Of a stretch of DNA of 45,822 nt, positions 43,494 to 45,822 are shown piece by piece. The stretch comes from GCA-2730975 sp937893275 (GTDB lineage: Bacteria > Verrucomicrobiota > Verrucomicrobiia > Opitutales > Seribacteraceae), in the NCBI GenBank assembly GCA_963968595.1, contig CAXAHJ010000019.1:1-45822 (forward strand), read 5' to 3'. Made by a program: the position numbers and the translations under genes. A model generated the notes under the pieces. It did no database searches. It was not told the origin of the DNA and was given only the letters and a program-made list of their open reading frames with translations. How positions within the stretch are numbered: the first letter of the stretch is position 1; each line of letters begins with the position of its first letter.

Positions 43494-45822
43494 CGGACTA
43501 CCACTTTTACGGAACCCATGCCTCCCAGAGAACGCTGACTTTCATCGTACATACAGGAGGCCTGAACTGGGGGAAGCAGAAATTCTCCTCCCGCCACTGC
43601 TCGAATGGCGTATCGAAAAACTTGCGGACGATGCTTGGCTGAAGCAAAAAGGATGACACGGTCATCAAGGAACTGCGAACTATCCGGTTGGCTGGTAAAA
43701 AGGGTTGGCTCACTTGGTGACCGCATAGCCGAAGTCGCCAGACGTGGATTCTCCACCGCGAATCCACCCGGCAAGGCATCCACAACGGCCACGTTGTCTG
43801 CCTCCACGTCGAGAGTCTGCAACTTGACCTCCACCCAGACCAAGTCTCCGACCTTCACTTCGATGGGAGTTCCCCCCTCTTCTTGCCAGTCTCGAAGAAC
43901 CTTCCCGTCGGCGGTAGTCCAACGGCGCAGAACCTTCAGACCGTCGTTAACGGGTTTTACCGATTCGGGAGCAACAAGACCTTCGGTTAGAACGGAGACA
44001 TAGAGTTTCCCTTCTCCCACGGGAGACATTCGAATCTCTCCGCTTCCGACAAATGAGGTTTCGGTCGTATCCTCCGATGAGAAGGAAACGGCTTTCCCAT
44101 TAGGTCCGGTCAGCTCACCCGAAAAGGAACCGGCATCGCTTTCGGCTGAAGCCTGCAGCTTACAGAGAGCGGCAATGGCAAGGCCATTATCCAACGTGCT
44201 CCTCCAACGACCATTCTTACGCCCGCGTAAAATACGGTGCTTGAGTTCACTTATCCAAGGGTGTTGATCGTCCAGATCGAGGAGGACTGAAAGCAGAATC
44301 GACTCGGCCGCAGTCTGTGAGGTGAGACGACCTTTGAATGTGCGCGAAACGGTTTGGGAAAGAGAGTCGTCGGGAAGTGACTTGCGGGCAAGGTCGGGGC
44401 GTCCGCTCGCCAGCCATGCCCCTGCCAAACGGGCCCTACCGGCAAAGTCGAGCCCCCTCACTTGGTCTAGAAGATAGCGTTGACGGGATGTTTCCGGTTG
44501 ACCAAAGGTGGCAAGCACTTGGCAAATGAAGGCTTGCTCGTCCAAGTCGTTTTCACCTGAACGCAGGGATTCACGCAAGTAGCCAACCACCCCATCGATA
44601 AATTCTTTGTCAATGGAGTGCCCGGCAGATTTCGCCTCGATTAGGAAGGACGACGCATAGCACGTACCCCACAGGTTTGGCTTTCGACCACCAGACCAGT
44701 AGGCAAGACCACCTGAACGGGTCTGCATAGTGGAAAGCCTCTCGATGCCCGCAAGAACCGCTTCCTTGGCAAACTCCGCTTTCCCTCCACCAAGCAACTT
44801 GGCGGCATATGCCAATGGCATAACCTTGCTTGTGGTCTGCTCCACGCAACCGTATGGGAAACCTAGTAAATCGTCGAGGGCGGGTCGCAGGTCCGTGACG
44901 GGCGAAGCCGATAGAGTGACGGTACGCTTCGCTCCGTCGGCAAGAAAGCGTTCGGGTAATTCGATTGCCTTCGACTCGCCGGCATTCAATACGAAAGTTT
45001 CGTAAGCGGCGTCCAAGGTCGCAGCAGGGCGAACGGGAAAAGTTCCGCTAGCTTCTGCAAGCAGCCCATTAGCCGAGGCCTTGACCGATACCGATGCAAC
45101 ACCCATGCTGCGTTTGGCTTCCATTTCGAACCAAATCGTACTTGAACCGCCCGCAGAAAGGGCAACAGTCCGTTTCGAGTCACCGAGCAATTGGGCAGGC
45201 CCGGAAAGAATGAATTCGGTTTTAGCCACAATATCTTCAGCGGTAGAATTGAAAAGTGTGACGGGAGAAAGGAATTTGTCTCCCGGAGCGACGAAACGGG
45301 GCAAAGAGGTTTCCACGAGAAGTGGTGAAGCCACAGTCATGGAACTCTCGACTGAACCATACGAGTTCCCCGCCACCGCGACGGCCATGAAGCGAACCTC
45401 GCCTGTGAAGTCAGCCGGTATCGCAAATTTGGATTCCACGAATCCGTCCTTGCCTAAGGGCACGAATTCATTCCAGAGAATGACCGTCTTTGGAGACCTC
45501 GCTTTAACGAGCGAACGACGCGAGCCCCCCCCCCCCGCACCGAACCTCTCCATCGAGCCTGGTCTCTTGTGGTCGGGCAAAAGTTCGAGATAGAGATCCC
45601 CCGAATCTACCTTTGCCCGCCACTGGCCGAAGAATAAGTCAGTCGGGTCGGGAGTCTTGTAGTCAGTCACGGACAAAACCCCTTCGTCCACCGCCCAAAG
45701 ATGAACATAAGCCGATTCGTCGGCTTTTACTGTAGCCCGAACAGTTACCACGGTACCCGGCTGCACCTTGTCGAGCACATCCAGCTCAACATCGAGACGC
45801 TCTTTGGAAAAGTCCGTAGCCA
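43490..45822 (-). CDS. Alpha-2-macroglobulin family protein (partial, 5' end beyond the window)
   Basis: About 777 codons of the C-terminal part of a thioester-containing bacterial macroglobulin are visible; the reading frame remains open at the right window edge. From the N-terminal side, the sequence runs through the MG module LDKVQPGTVVTVRATV, the YVHLWAVDEGVLSVTDYKTPDP segment and a glycine-rich loop (GAGGGGS) at the bait-like position. VILWNEFVPLGKDGFVESKF follows, then the thioester site YGCVEQTTSK (Cys-x-Glu-Gln at 44837-44848), the helical thioester domain and the receptor-binding-like end. Such proteins covalently trap proteases in the periplasm. The gene overlaps pbpC by four bases, the usual pairing. 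The glycine loop is encoded by a 12-base G homopolymer, prone to slippage. Confidence 0.93.
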   Translation of the reverse strand, partial: ATDFSKERLDVELDVLDKVQPGTVVTVRATVKADESAYVHLWAVDEGVLSVTDYKTPDPTDLFFGQWRAKVDSGDLYLELLPDHKRPGSMERFGAGGGGSRRSLVKARSPKTVILWNEFVPLGKDGFVESKFAIPADFTGEVRFMAVAVAGNSYGSVESSMTVASPLLVETSLPRFVAPGDKFLSPVTLFNSTAEDIVAKTEFILSGPAQLLGDSKRTVALSAGGSSTIWFEMEAKRSMGVASVSVKASANGLLAEASGTFPVRPAATLDAAYETFVLNAGESKAIELPERFLADGAKRTVTLSASPVTDLRPALDDLLGFPYGCVEQTTSKVMPLAYAAKLLGGGKAEFAKEAVLAGIERLSTMQTRSGGLAYWSGGRKPNLWGTCYASSFLIEAKSAGHSIDKEFIDGVVGYLRESLRSGENDLDEQAFICQVLATFGQPETSRQRYLLDQVRGLDFAGRARLAGAWLASGRPDLARKSLPDDSLSQTVSRTFKGRLTSQTAAESILLSVLLDLDDQHPWISELKHRILRGRKNGRWRSTLDNGLAIAALCKLQASAESDAGSFSGELTGPNGKAVSFSSEDTTETSFVGSGEIRMSPVGEGKLYVSVLTEGLVAPESVKPVNDGLKVLRRWTTADGKVLRDWQEEGGTPIEVKVGDLVWVEVKLQTLDVEADNVAVVDALPGGFAVENPRLATSAMRSPSEPTLFTSQPDSSQFLDDRVILFASAKHRPQVFRYAIRAVAGGEFLLPPVQASCMYDESQRSLGGMGSVKVVVR
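45525..45536. repeat. Twelve-base poly-C (poly-G on coding strand) tract in the macroglobulin gene
   Basis: Twelve consecutive C on the plus strand encode part of the GAGGGGS loop of the minus-strand macroglobulin. A change of one or two bases would shift the frame upstream of the thioester. Homopolymers of this length are typical of slippage-driven on/off switching, but also of sequencing error. Confidence 0.85.

Overview
The window is gene-dense chromosomal DNA, about 50-55% GC by eye, with no insertion sequences, phage genes, CRISPR arrays or rRNA. The gene content points to a PVC-group bacterium, most likely a Verrucomicrobiota of the Opitutae/Puniceicoccales kind. The signs are a large-form IspG, a threonyl-tRNA synthetase without a TGS domain, a secreted formylglycine sulfatase, planctomycete/verrucomicrobial-style leucine-rich repeats, large secreted macroglobulin-like proteins, and weak or absent Shine-Dalgarno sites. 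This is an inference from families, not a database match.

Left part (1-10165): a tRNA-Pro on the minus strand, then plus-strand metH behind a strong palindrome. After it comes a tightly packed run thrS-yidD-menF-menD-mutM. MenF and MenD are the first two steps of menaquinone synthesis. Middle-left (10297-25673): a four-gene plus-strand operon that is the most unusual part of the window. It holds two tandem paralogous secreted proteins of about 2150 residues each, a serpin with an inhibitory-type hinge, and a secreted leucine-rich-repeat protein, with gaps of only 18, 22 and 28 bases. The giant proteins show no exact family match by eye, but their order of beta modules resembles bacterial alpha-2-macroglobulin without the thioester. 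I read the locus as a candidate extracellular protease-defence or protease-trapping system.

Middle (25670-34212): minus-strand nrnA-truB-ribF (overlapping, RNA turnover, tRNA modification and flavin synthesis), then a minus-strand lipid pair (a PlsC-family acyltransferase followed by an MFS-PlsC fusion with a decayed acyl-adenylating domain). A plus-strand sulfatase and a minus-strand pterin carbinolamine dehydratase follow. Right (34285-41449): the plus-strand envelope and isoprenoid cluster uppS-cdsA-dxr-rseP-ispG plus an inositol-monophosphatase-family gene. Most of its genes overlap by a few bases or are separated by very short gaps.

Far right (41457-45822): minus-strand pbpC preceded by a thioester-containing alpha-2-macroglobulin that runs off the window. 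This is the classical bacterial PBP1C/macroglobulin defence pair. The window therefore carries two separate antiprotease-type loci about 16 kb apart: the classical one and the giant-protein/serpin operon. No gap between genes exceeds about 130 bases.
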